Source: Granulosicoccus antarcticus IMCC3135 (GTDB lineage Bacteria; Pseudomonadota; Gammaproteobacteria; Granulosicoccales; Granulosicoccaceae). Taken from it: 64,000 nt of DNA. The stretch is taken from assembly GCF_002215215.1 (NCBI RefSeq), contig NZ_CP018632.1:2662501-2726500 (forward strand), in the 5' to 3' direction. Both the position numbers and the translations under genes were made by a program. Positions 18,074-25,424 of the stretch are shown here, one piece after another; positions within the stretch are counted from its first letter, which is position 1, and each line of letters starts with the position of its first letter. The notes under the pieces are model-generated. The model searched no databases, had not been told where the DNA came from, and worked only from the letters and a program-made list of their open reading frames with translations.

Positions 18074-18190
18074 CTATTTTCCCAGCAGCTTGCTTTCGTT
18101 TTTCTTGGCAGCTTTTGCGGCTTTCTTTTCTTTTGGGGTTAGCAGCGCTTCTTTCTTGGTACTTTTCTTACTGTCTTGTCCTTTACTCAT
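18074..18190 (-). CDS. Small lysine-rich protein, 38 residues
   Basis: The product starts MSKGQDSKKSTKKEALLTPK and ends KNESKLLGK, about one third lysine. Small proteins beginning MSKGQDxKK with a PKEKKAAK-like core are common, uncharacterised genes in proteobacteria. AGGTG lies nine bases before the ATG and an intrinsic terminator follows the stop. The charge suggests nucleic-acid or ribosome binding, but that is inference. A longer frame on the plus strand across the same DNA has no ribosome site and an implausible composition. Confidence 0.8.
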   Translation of the reverse strand: MSKGQDSKKSTKKEALLTPKEKKAAKAAKKNESKLLGK

Positions 18191-18459
18191 GATATTTTTC
18201 ACCTGTTGTAATGTCATGAACCGAAGGCCAGTCAAAATCAACCTAAGGAACGGTTTGCCACCAGAGACTATAAATGCAAACAGTCAAATCAGTACGCAGC
18301 AACGTCTAGTATGGTTCTATAAAGGATCAATAGATAGGAACTTCCAAAACAAAGCGTCGTCATACTTAGCAAGAAAATAAATTCTTAATATCTAATATCC
18401 ACGTTCGGTGAGTGTCGTGACCAGTGGGGTGAGTTGCGGGAATCGGGGCAGGGGTGTGC

Positions 18460-19527
18460 TCAGGAGGTGAGCAGCCTGGCTACTGACTGAGTACCAACGA
18501 ATGCGCCTTCGAGTGGCTCATTGAAGCCGGATTGATCCCATCCCAGCCCGGCAAAGACGGATGCCAATGGCAGGTTGACGCCTGCCAGGCAGGCCATGGC
18601 CATACCGCCAGACATGCGTGGATTGATCTCCAGGATGGTTTGCTGGCCTTCGCTGTTCTCCCGGGTTTGCAGGTTGCACAGCCCGTCTAGCTGGTAGCGG
18701 GCGGCCAGAACCCTTGCCATTTCGATCGATGGGCTGGCGATCTCGATTTGCTGGGATTTTCCCAGTTTGGCGCGGCACACTGCGTGTAGCATCTGGCCGT
18801 TATGTGCGACAAAGTCGACACTTCGCTCGATTCCCGGCAAGTAGGGCATTAACAGCTGAGGTACTGGTTTTTCCGCTGCTGCCAGAGCATTGCGATAGGC
18901 GGCGAGCGAGATCCGAAAGCCTGCCTCTGGGTCATACGACAGTATCTGCGCCATGTCATCCAGACCCGGTTGGACTCGGCGAAAGCCTGAGCCGAAGATA
19001 CCCTGTGCCGGTTTAACGCATAGTCCGTGGCTTGCGTTTCCATTCGTGCTCAAATCTGACCAGGCCGCGTCGAACTCGGCCAAAGTGCAGTATTCACGAA
19101 ACACATGTCCGATAACACCCGCGTGATGAGTTTCCGGAGATCTGATATCTATCTGGAACTGGATCTTGTTATCCAGGAGTGCCCGCACTTCTGGGGCTGC
19201 GGTAATTTGCAGGCGTACCCCTTGTGCCGCGAACTCGGTTCGGAAGGCCCAGACTGCGTCCGTTTTTCGTTGCACAACAATCAGTGCAACCTGGTGTTGA
19301 ATCGCCGTCTCCAGCACCCATTGTGCGTAGTCAGAGTCATCCAGATCGGCTGGTTCTTGCACGAATTCGTCTGCAATCTGCCGCACCGGGTTGTCAGTAT
19401 CCACATGGCTTGCCATGAAAGACAAGCCTTGTGCGGCCGGGTCGGCGCGCATGATCGAAATCGCATCGCTGGTATTGGACAGGCCTTTTGTGAACCAGAT
19501 TCTGGCGGGCATAGTACAAAGAGCCAT
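18460..19527 (-). CDS. ATP-grasp domain protein of unknown substrate
   Basis: A 355-residue ATP-grasp enzyme, probably forming an amide or acyl-phosphate bond. Visible are the N-terminal Rossmann-like half (IWFTKGLSN), the lysine of GLCVKPAQGIFGSGF (glycine loop), LPGIERSVDFVAHNGQ and the metal-binding LEINPRMSGGMA. Carbamoyl-phosphate-synthase-like orphan ATP-grasp proteins look like this. An alternative start is the ATG at 19509 (MPARIWF). It stands alone, with no partner enzyme nearby, in the accessory patch between rnhA and dnaQ. Confidence 0.75.
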   Translation of the reverse strand: MALCTMPARIWFTKGLSNTSDAISIMRADPAAQGLSFMASHVDTDNPVRQIADEFVQEPADLDDSDYAQWVLETAIQHQVALIVVQRKTDAVWAFRTEFAAQGVRLQITAAPEVRALLDNKIQFQIDIRSPETHHAGVIGHVFREYCTLAEFDAAWSDLSTNGNASHGLCVKPAQGIFGSGFRRVQPGLDDMAQILSYDPEAGFRISLAAYRNALAAAEKPVPQLLMPYLPGIERSVDFVAHNGQMLHAVCRAKLGKSQQIEIASPSIEMARVLAARYQLDGLCNLQTRENSEGQQTILEINPRMSGGMAMACLAGVNLPLASVFAGLGWDQSGFNEPLEGAFVGTQSVARLLTS

Positions 19528-19845
19528 CAGCAGCGAGGTGTGTCAGAGAGTGGGGGTGGGGCTCGGAATATGAGCCATCAGTGCACTTGCAACGCGAGTG
19601 TGCAGCACCGATCAAGTGTAGAGAGATTGTCGCAAGCCTGTTGGGTTTAGTCGCTCAGTCCCGCTGGATTTGCCTTGTTAACTGTAGTGTCTGAATAGCA
19701 CACGCCTAGCGTCGTTTGTAACGCTCTTTCTTCGCTGATGCTGATACAAGGCGGCAGTTATTTACACTGTCATGCCTTATAATAGCCTCAGTAAAAATAT
19801 TTTATGTATATGATAATTAAGAACTATTACGGTGTTTGAATAGTC
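19528..19845. promoter_or_regulatory. 318-bp divergent spacer before dnaQ with a -10 element
   Basis: The spacer lies between the divergent ATP-grasp gene and dnaQ. The right half is AT-rich and contains a perfect TATAAT at 19778-19783, about 63 bp before the dnaQ start, with no good -35 at standard spacing. No further gene is visible in this stretch. Confidence 0.4.
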
Positions 19846-20574
19846 ATGAGTGGACAAAAAATAGGTAGTCGTGTCGTGTTTCTAGACACCGAGACCACAG
19901 GACTCGATCACAAAAGCGGGCATCGCATCATCGAAGTTGGTTGCGTTGAGATGCAGGATCGAAGGCTGACAGGCAATAATCTGCATATCTATCTACAACC
20001 TGATCGTGAGATTGATCCGGGTGCCATGGCTGTGCACGGTATCAGCAACGAATTCCTGATAGACAAGCCGCGTTTTGCCGAGATCGCTGACGAGTTGCGT
20101 GACTATCTTACTGGCGCAGAGCTGATCATCCACAATGCACCGTTTGACGTCGGATTTCTCGAGCACGAGTTTCGTCTGTGCAATGCACCTGTGAATCTGT
20201 CAGAGGTGTGCCGTGTCACCGACTCTTTGGCTATGGCACGCAAGCAATACCCCGGTCAGCGAAACTCGCTGGACGCCTTGTGCAAGCGCCTGGGCGTGAA
20301 CAATGGGCACCGCACGCTGCACGGAGCTTTGCTGGATTCGGAAATTCTGGCCGATGTCTATCTGGTCTTGACCGGTGGGCAGACCAAGCTGTCACTGGAT
20401 CAGGAAAGTTCATCCGGATCAGTGGTTGTCGATCTGGCCACTTCTGTGGATGTGAGCCAGTTGCGCAAGGTCATGGCCAACAGCGATGAGTTGCTGGGAC
20501 ACGACAAGTGGCTGGAACAGCTGAGAAAAGCCGAGGACGGCTGTGCCTGGGACAAGCTGGTGGCGAAACACTGA
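19846..20574 (+). CDS. dnaQ: DNA polymerase III epsilon subunit (proofreading exonuclease)
   Basis: 3'-5' exonuclease that proofreads replication as part of the Pol III core. The 242-residue product has ExoI VFLDTETTGL (D14, E16), ExoII HNAPFDVGFLEHE and ExoIII HGALLDSEILADVYL. The C-terminal tail that binds the alpha subunit is present (about 190-242). It is normally next to divergently or tandemly placed rnhA; here the two are split by the accessory patch. It converges on smpB with 27 bp between stops. Confidence 0.95.
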   Translation: MSGQKIGSRVVFLDTETTGLDHKSGHRIIEVGCVEMQDRRLTGNNLHIYLQPDREIDPGAMAVHGISNEFLIDKPRFAEIADELRDYLTGAELIIHNAPFDVGFLEHEFRLCNAPVNLSEVCRVTDSLAMARKQYPGQRNSLDALCKRLGVNNGHRTLHGALLDSEILADVYLVLTGGQTKLSLDQESSSGSVVVDLATSVDVSQLRKVMANSDELLGHDKWLEQLRKAEDGCAWDKLVAKH

Positions 20575-20601
20575 GTGTTGTCGCCACCGACAGGACAGGA
20601 T

Positions 20602-21084
20602 TCAGTGCGTGCGCACAACCCGGGCCTTGTCTCGCTGCCAGTCTCTGTCTTTGATAGAGGCCCGCTTGTCGAACTCCTTCTTGCCTTTACCAATGCCGAT
20701 TTCGATCTTGACCTTGCCGTTTTTCCAGTACATGGACATGGCGACAATGGTGTATCCCTTGCGCTCTACAGCGCCGGTGAGACGTGACAGCTCGCGGCGA
20801 TGTAGCAAGAGTTTGCGACGACGCTGGTTTTCTGCGACATAATGGGTGGAAGCAGAGTTGAGGGGGTTGATATTGCAACCGTACATCCAGGCTTCACCAC
20901 GAAACAGTTGCACATACGCATCCACCAACTGCACGCGACCCTCGCGCAGACTCTTGACTTCCCACCCTTGCAGGGCCAGGCCAGCTTCGAATTTTTCATC
21001 GATTTTGTAATCGTAGGTTGCGCGCTTGTTGCGAGCAATGAGCGCGCCGCCTGAGATCTTATTGCTTTTATTCTTTTTTGCCAT
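20602..21084 (-). CDS. smpB: SsrA-binding protein SmpB
   Basis: Binds tmRNA and the decoding centre during trans-translation, rescuing stalled ribosomes. The 160-residue product has the family core [20 protein letters not shown] followed by [31 protein letters not shown] and a basic C-terminal tail. It is divergent from ratA with 56 bp between starts, the arrangement seen across gammaproteobacteria. The tmRNA gene itself was not seen in this window. Confidence 0.96.
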   Translation of the reverse strand: MAKKNKSNKISGGALIARNKRATYDYKIDEKFEAGLALQGWEVKSLREGRVQLVDAYVQLFRGEAWMYGCNINPLNSASTHYVAENQRRRKLLLHRRELSRLTGAVERKGYTIVAMSMYWKNGKVKIEIGIGKGKKEFDKRASIKDRDWQRDKARVVRTH

Positions 21085-21140
21085 AACCCATTATACGTCC
21101 CGTTCGCTCTTCAGAGCGGCTGAACCACAACGACAAATTC

Positions 21141-21572
21141 ATGCCAACCATTGCTCGCTCAGCACTAGTTTCTCATTCCGCCGCAGAAATGTACGGTCTC
21201 GTACGTGATATTGGGTCTTATCCCACTTTTCTGCCCTGGTGTCAGGCTGCTACGGTCGCCGAGCAGAGCGAAGAGCACCAAGTCGCCTCGATCACCATCG
21301 ATCGACGTATGCAGGGAGCACGTTTTACCACGCGAAACCGTCTTGTGGTCAACGAGGCTATTCATATGTCGTTGGTTGACGGTCCGTTTCGACAGTTAAA
21401 CGGTGTCTGGAAGTTCAAGGCAATTGATGAGGACGCCTGCCGTGTTGAGCTGGAGATCGAATTCGAATTCAAGAGCCGTATCTTTGCGGCGCTGATGGGA
21501 ACCGCTTTTTCAAAAATTTGCGACACCATGGTGGCTGCATTCGTCAAACGTGCCGATGATATTCAATCATGA
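21141..21572 (+). CDS. ratA: RatA/CoQ10-type START-domain protein
   Basis: Small SRPBCC (START-like) protein of 143 residues, related to mitochondrial Coq10. It has HSAAEMYGLVRDIGSYPTFL, FLPWCQ, and KFKAIDE with EIEFEFKS, all typical. In E. coli the homologue RatA (PasT) was described as a ribosome-association toxin and has also been linked to ubiquinone function; which role applies here cannot be read from sequence. ratB follows in the same direction. Confidence 0.88.
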   Translation: MPTIARSALVSHSAAEMYGLVRDIGSYPTFLPWCQAATVAEQSEEHQVASITIDRRMQGARFTTRNRLVVNEAIHMSLVDGPFRQLNGVWKFKAIDEDACRVELEIEFEFKSRIFAALMGTAFSKICDTMVAAFVKRADDIQS

Positions 21573-21614
21573 TCATCCTGAAAGCATTTTTTCCGGGCCT
21601 GGCGTGATCACGCC

Positions 21615-21932
21615 GTGAGGCAAGCCGTGCCCCCGGAGTACCTGGACGTGCAGGTGGTGTTAGCCATGCCTCAGGTTCAATACCTCAAGACTTTGAGTGT
21701 TCCTGTCGGCACAACAGCCAGAGAGCTGGTGTTGATGGCTCTGGATGCCGGCCTGGTGCCGACAACCGCGTCAATAGACATCGAGCCTGCCAATGCGCCG
21801 CTAGGCGTTTTCAGTGAGTCGGTAGCAGATGACTACCCGTGCGCGCAGGGCGATCGGGTAGAGATCTATCGTCCGCTTCAGCAGGACCCCAAGGAATTGC
21901 GCCGACAGCGCGCCCGTCAGTCAAGTTCCTGA
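21615..21932 (+). CDS. ratB: RnfH/RatB-family ubiquitin-like protein
   Basis: A 105-residue beta-grasp protein of the RnfH family, described as the partner of RatA. Core motifs are VLAMPQVQYLKTLSVPVGTT and DYPCAQGDRVEIYRPLQQDPKELRRQRA, the family's conserved end. Start chosen at the GTG at 21615; upstream ATG codons are not available in frame. Its last 16 bases overlap the end of the convergent bamE gene. Confidence 0.88.
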   Translation: MRQAVPPEYLDVQVVLAMPQVQYLKTLSVPVGTTARELVLMALDAGLVPTTASIDIEPANAPLGVFSESVADDYPCAQGDRVEIYRPLQQDPKELRRQRARQSSS

Positions 21933-22333
21933 TACGGCGTATCGTCCGTTGATTCCTTGTCTATCAGTTCCCACCAGTAACGCTTTTCGGGGAGCTCACC
22001 GGTCTCGGTATCCTGATTGCTGTCAATCTGAGCGACAAGGTTGTCTTCGAATATGATGGACACCCGACGAGCCTTGACGGCGGAACCAGCCGGGCCACGG
22101 GTAAAGACATAATCCCATCGATTGCCCTTGAACGGCGTATTGACTACCGGTGTGCCGATGAGTTCGCGAACCTCTTCGCGCTCCATACCGACGATGACAC
22201 GGGCCAGTTGCTGTTCATTCAGCAGGTTGCCTTGCTGAATACTGATTTTGTGGGCACTGGGCAGCCAGAAGGGGTCTCCGGCGCATGCTGATAGCAGAAA
22301 TAGCATCATCGCCAGGCAGGTAGCACTACGCAT
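21917..22333 (-). CDS. bamE: Outer membrane assembly lipoprotein BamE
   Basis: Lipoprotein of the BAM complex that inserts beta-barrel proteins into the outer membrane. The 138-residue product has a lipobox LLSAC with acylated C17, followed by QQGNLLNEQQLARVIVGM, REEVRELIGTP and RWDYVF, hallmarks of the SmpA/OmlA domain. Start chosen at 22333, giving a normal signal peptide; a longer frame to 22444 would run into the fur promoter. It is divergent from fur, the omlA-fur arrangement of pseudomonads. Confidence 0.92.
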   Translation of the reverse strand: MRSATCLAMMLFLLSACAGDPFWLPSAHKISIQQGNLLNEQQLARVIVGMEREEVRELIGTPVVNTPFKGNRWDYVFTRGPAGSAVKARRVSIIFEDNLVAQIDSNQDTETGELPEKRYWWELIDKESTDDTPYQELD

Positions 22334-22419
22334 AGTAGAAGTCCATGAGAACGGGGGAGAGATTGTCGTATACTTTAGTACGGATTTCCAACGGCGGACT
22401 TTACTGTAGTGGCAACACA

Positions 22420-22863
22420 ATGACACATAATCAGACCATTTCACGAGACTTACGCAAGGCCGGTCTGAAGGTCACTTTGCCCAGGTTGAATATACTCGAG
22501 ATTCTTGAAGGGGCAGAACAGCATCATATGAGTGCTGAAGATGTCTACAAGGCATTACTAAAGCAAGGAAGTGATGTAGGTCTGGCAACAGTTTACAGGG
22601 TGCTGACACAGTTCGAGGCAGCTGGTTTGGTTACCCGGCACCATTTCGACGGTGGACAGGCCATCTTTGAACTCGACACAGGCGATAATCATGATCATAT
22701 CGTCTGCATGAAATCTGGAAAAGTATCTGAATTCAAGGACGAGTTGATCGAAAAGCGACTACGTGAGATCGCCGAAGAGCTGGGTTACTCACTGACTGAC
22801 CACAAGATCATTCTGTATGGCGTCTATCATGAAAATGATGATGCGGAGTCCAGCATTTCCTGA
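22420..22863 (+). CDS. fur: Ferric uptake regulator Fur
   Basis: Iron-responsive repressor, 147 residues. The winged helix has LKVTLPRLNILEIL and GLATVYRVLTQFEAAGLV; metal-site residues include HHFDGG, FELD and NHDHIVC. Of the first CxxC pair only C96 remains (S99 in the second place), and the C-terminus has no cysteine at all, so the Cys4 structural zinc site of E. coli Fur is absent, as in Pseudomonas Fur. Start chosen at 22420 by homology. The 3' end overlaps that of the convergent recN gene by 37 bp. Confidence 0.93.
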   Translation: MTHNQTISRDLRKAGLKVTLPRLNILEILEGAEQHHMSAEDVYKALLKQGSDVGLATVYRVLTQFEAAGLVTRHHFDGGQAIFELDTGDNHDHIVCMKSGKVSEFKDELIEKRLREIAEELGYSLTDHKIILYGVYHENDDAESSIS

Positions 22864-24488
22864 GCATGCTGACGACTTTTGGTGGTGACTTTTGCGCCAC
22901 CGAGCATGCGGGCGATCTCATCCCTGATTTTGGTGGCCTCCAGAGGCTGAACTGACGTTTTCGTCTTGCCGCGGGCCACTTCTTTTTTGATCAGCATGTG
23001 GTGGTGTGCCTGGGAGGCCACTTGTGGCAAGTGCGTGACACAAAGAACCTGTGATTTCTGGCCTACCTGTCTCAGTAATTGCCCCACGGTTGTTGCCACG
23101 GCACCGCCCACTCCCGAGTCTACTTCGTCGAATACCAGAGTCGGCATGGCGTGGGAGTCGAGCGCTGCAAGCGTCATACACAGGCTTATACGGGACAGTT
23201 CGCCACCGGATGCAACTCGTGACAGCAGGGCAGGGCTGACGCCCGGGTTGGGGCTGACCAGGAAATTGACATTGTCATTGCCCAGTCGGTGTGGCGCGTC
23301 GGTATCTGTCTTCAGGCTGATTTCGAAGACTCCACCTGTCATATTCAAGCCCTGCATGGACTCGGTAATGGTTTTAGCTAGTATCTTGGCGTGCTTGCGG
23401 CGATGGCGGGACAGTTTCGCCGCTTCGTTGTCGTAAATACTACGTAACGCATCTCGTTCACGCAGAAGCTCATCGCCTGCCATATTCGGGTCGGTCAGCG
23501 TGTCGAATTCTTCACGCAGTGCCTGTTCGACGGTGGCAAGTTCGGCCATTTGGCATTGGTGCTTGCGAGCCAGGGAATGCAGGGCACCCAGTTTCTGGTC
23601 CAGCCAGGACAGGCGAGTGTCGTCGTGTTCCAGTCTGCCCAGGGTGCTGCGGACCAGATGACTGGCTTCTGCCAGCTGAATAGCTGCAGACTCGACAAGA
23701 TCCAGTGCTTCACGCAGCTGCTCATCGATTTGTACGAGTTCACTCAGGGCGGGGGTCGCCTTGTTGAGTGCCGGGCAGGCGACGTCATCAATGGCCTGCA
23801 GCGATTGCTCACCCAGAGTCAGTATGCGGTCGCTACTGGCTAACCAGCGGTGTTCGGACTCGATGTCCTTCACGGTGTTGGGGCCGATGTCCAACTCGTC
23901 GAATTCCTGCAGTTGAAAGCTCAACATATCAATGCGTTGTGAACGTTCAGCAGCATTGCGCTCCTGGTTTACCAGGGCTTCATTTGCTACATGCCAGCTT
24001 GCATAGGCTTTGGCGACGCGGTCAAATTGCACACCGCCAGCAAATCGGTCCAATAGCTGCCGTTGTTGGGCAGATTTGCCAAGTGTCTGATAGGCGTGCT
24101 GGCCATGAATGGTGACCAGTTGTTCGCCCAGCGCCCGCAGTGTTTGTACCGACACAGGCAGATCGTTGATGGTTGCACGTGATTTGCCATTGGCGGAAAG
24201 AGAGCGCCGTATCAGGCAGTCATCTTCAGCATCCAGTTCATTGGCGGCCAGCCACTGGGTAACGTGTGGCAGTTGATCGAGATTAAAACTTGCCGTGATA
24301 TCGGCACGCTCAGCACCCTGTTGAATGGAATCGGTGTTGGCGCGAGCTCCCAGTACGAGCCCGAGAGCATCAAGCAATATTGATTTGCCAGCGCCAGTTT
24401 CGCCGGTCAAGGCTGTCATACCCGGCTCGAGTTCCAGCTCCGAAGAGTCGATGATGGCAAAGTGCCGGATATGCAGATGGGTAAGCAA
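22827..24488 (-). CDS. recN: DNA repair protein RecN
   Basis: SMC-like ATPase acting early in double-strand-break repair. The 553-residue product has Walker A GETGAGKS near the N-terminus (MLTHLHIRHFAIIDSSELEL), long coiled-coil arms in the middle and the signature SGGELSRI with Walker B LVFDEVDSGVGG near the C-terminus. nadK lies 17 bp upstream on the same strand, so recN is probably in a mutS-nadK-recN transcription unit. No LexA box was found directly before it. Confidence 0.95.
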   Translation of the reverse strand: MLTHLHIRHFAIIDSSELELEPGMTALTGETGAGKSILLDALGLVLGARANTDSIQQGAERADITASFNLDQLPHVTQWLAANELDAEDDCLIRRSLSANGKSRATINDLPVSVQTLRALGEQLVTIHGQHAYQTLGKSAQQRQLLDRFAGGVQFDRVAKAYASWHVANEALVNQERNAAERSQRIDMLSFQLQEFDELDIGPNTVKDIESEHRWLASSDRILTLGEQSLQAIDDVACPALNKATPALSELVQIDEQLREALDLVESAAIQLAEASHLVRSTLGRLEHDDTRLSWLDQKLGALHSLARKHQCQMAELATVEQALREEFDTLTDPNMAGDELLRERDALRSIYDNEAAKLSRHRRKHAKILAKTITESMQGLNMTGGVFEISLKTDTDAPHRLGNDNVNFLVSPNPGVSPALLSRVASGGELSRISLCMTLAALDSHAMPTLVFDEVDSGVGGAVATTVGQLLRQVGQKSQVLCVTHLPQVASQAHHHMLIKKEVARGKTKTSVQPLEATKIRDEIARMLGGAKVTTKSRQHAQEMLDSASSFS

Positions 24489-24505
24489 TGGTTGGTCCCG
24501 AAGGG

Positions 24506-25369
24506 TTAGCCCCAGTTAAGCTTCTCGCGCAAAATGCGATGGTAATCGTAGTTTTCAGGGTGCAGCAGTCGTACGCGGTTGGCGTTACGTTTGACTTCTA
24601 TCATGTCGCCCAGCATGGCATCCATATAAATTTGACCATCGCAGACGACCTGTGCCTTGGCCACATCATCGTCCCAGAGGTGAACCCGAATGGTGGACTC
24701 GGCATCGACCATCAAAGAACGACTGGTCAGTGTATGAGGGCAGATCGGCTGGACGACCAGCGCGTCAATGGTGGGACCGACAATAGGGCCACCATTCGAC
24801 AATGAATAGGCTGTACTGCCAGAGGGTGTGGCGATAATCAGGCCATCTGCACGTTGGTGTGTGACCAGTACGTCATCGATGATGACGTCAAAGTCCATGA
24901 TCTGCAGCAAGTCACGAACACGAATGACCGTGTCATTGAAGGCGAAGGAATCTGCGACACACTCGCCGTCGCGCAGAATTCGGGTTCTGAGCATGGCGCG
25001 GTGTTCTTCGATGTACTGACCCTTGACGATCTGGATAAGCTCTTCCAGGCCGCCATCGGGGGACACATCGACCAGGAACCCGAGTCTGCCGCGATTGATG
25101 CCGACAATGGGAACGTCATGGTTTACCAGTGAGCGCGCAGCGCTGAGCAAGGTGCCATCGCCGCCTATGACGACGGCCAGGTCGCAGGTTTCACCGATGA
25201 CGCTAGTGGGAACCGTGGGTGGTTCGCCTTCCAGCAGACCTTGAGTGCTGTTGTCGAGCACCACTTGAACATCGAGCGCCTCTAGGCATCCGATTACATC
25301 AGCAAGTGTATTGGCAACGCTCTCATCGCTGAACTTCACGATGAGGCCTGCCCGTGAGAATTTTGTCAT
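24506..25369 (-). CDS. nadK: NAD kinase
   Basis: Phosphorylates NAD to NADP. The 287-residue product has the diagnostic GGDGTLLSAARSL, GINRGRLGFLVD, the NDTVI substrate motif and TPSGSTAYSLSNGGPIV. Length is standard. It sits between mutS (55 bp upstream) and recN (17 bp downstream), all on the minus strand. Confidence 0.96.
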   Translation of the reverse strand: MTKFSRAGLIVKFSDESVANTLADVIGCLEALDVQVVLDNSTQGLLEGEPPTVPTSVIGETCDLAVVIGGDGTLLSAARSLVNHDVPIVGINRGRLGFLVDVSPDGGLEELIQIVKGQYIEEHRAMLRTRILRDGECVADSFAFNDTVIRVRDLLQIMDFDVIIDDVLVTHQRADGLIIATPSGSTAYSLSNGGPIVGPTIDALVVQPICPHTLTSRSLMVDAESTIRVHLWDDDVAKAQVVCDGQIYMDAMLGDMIEVKRNANRVRLLHPENYDYHRILREKLNWG

Positions 25370-25424
25370 CGCTCTAAGTTAGCACGCCAAGATGACAGCT
25401 GCCACGTAATGGCTCGCAACACTG

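Noticed and set aside
18033..18380. A 115-codon plus-strand frame across the small lysine-rich gene
   Set aside because: It has no ribosome site, runs through an intrinsic terminator and an AT-rich gap, and its composition follows from the antisense of the lysine-rich gene.
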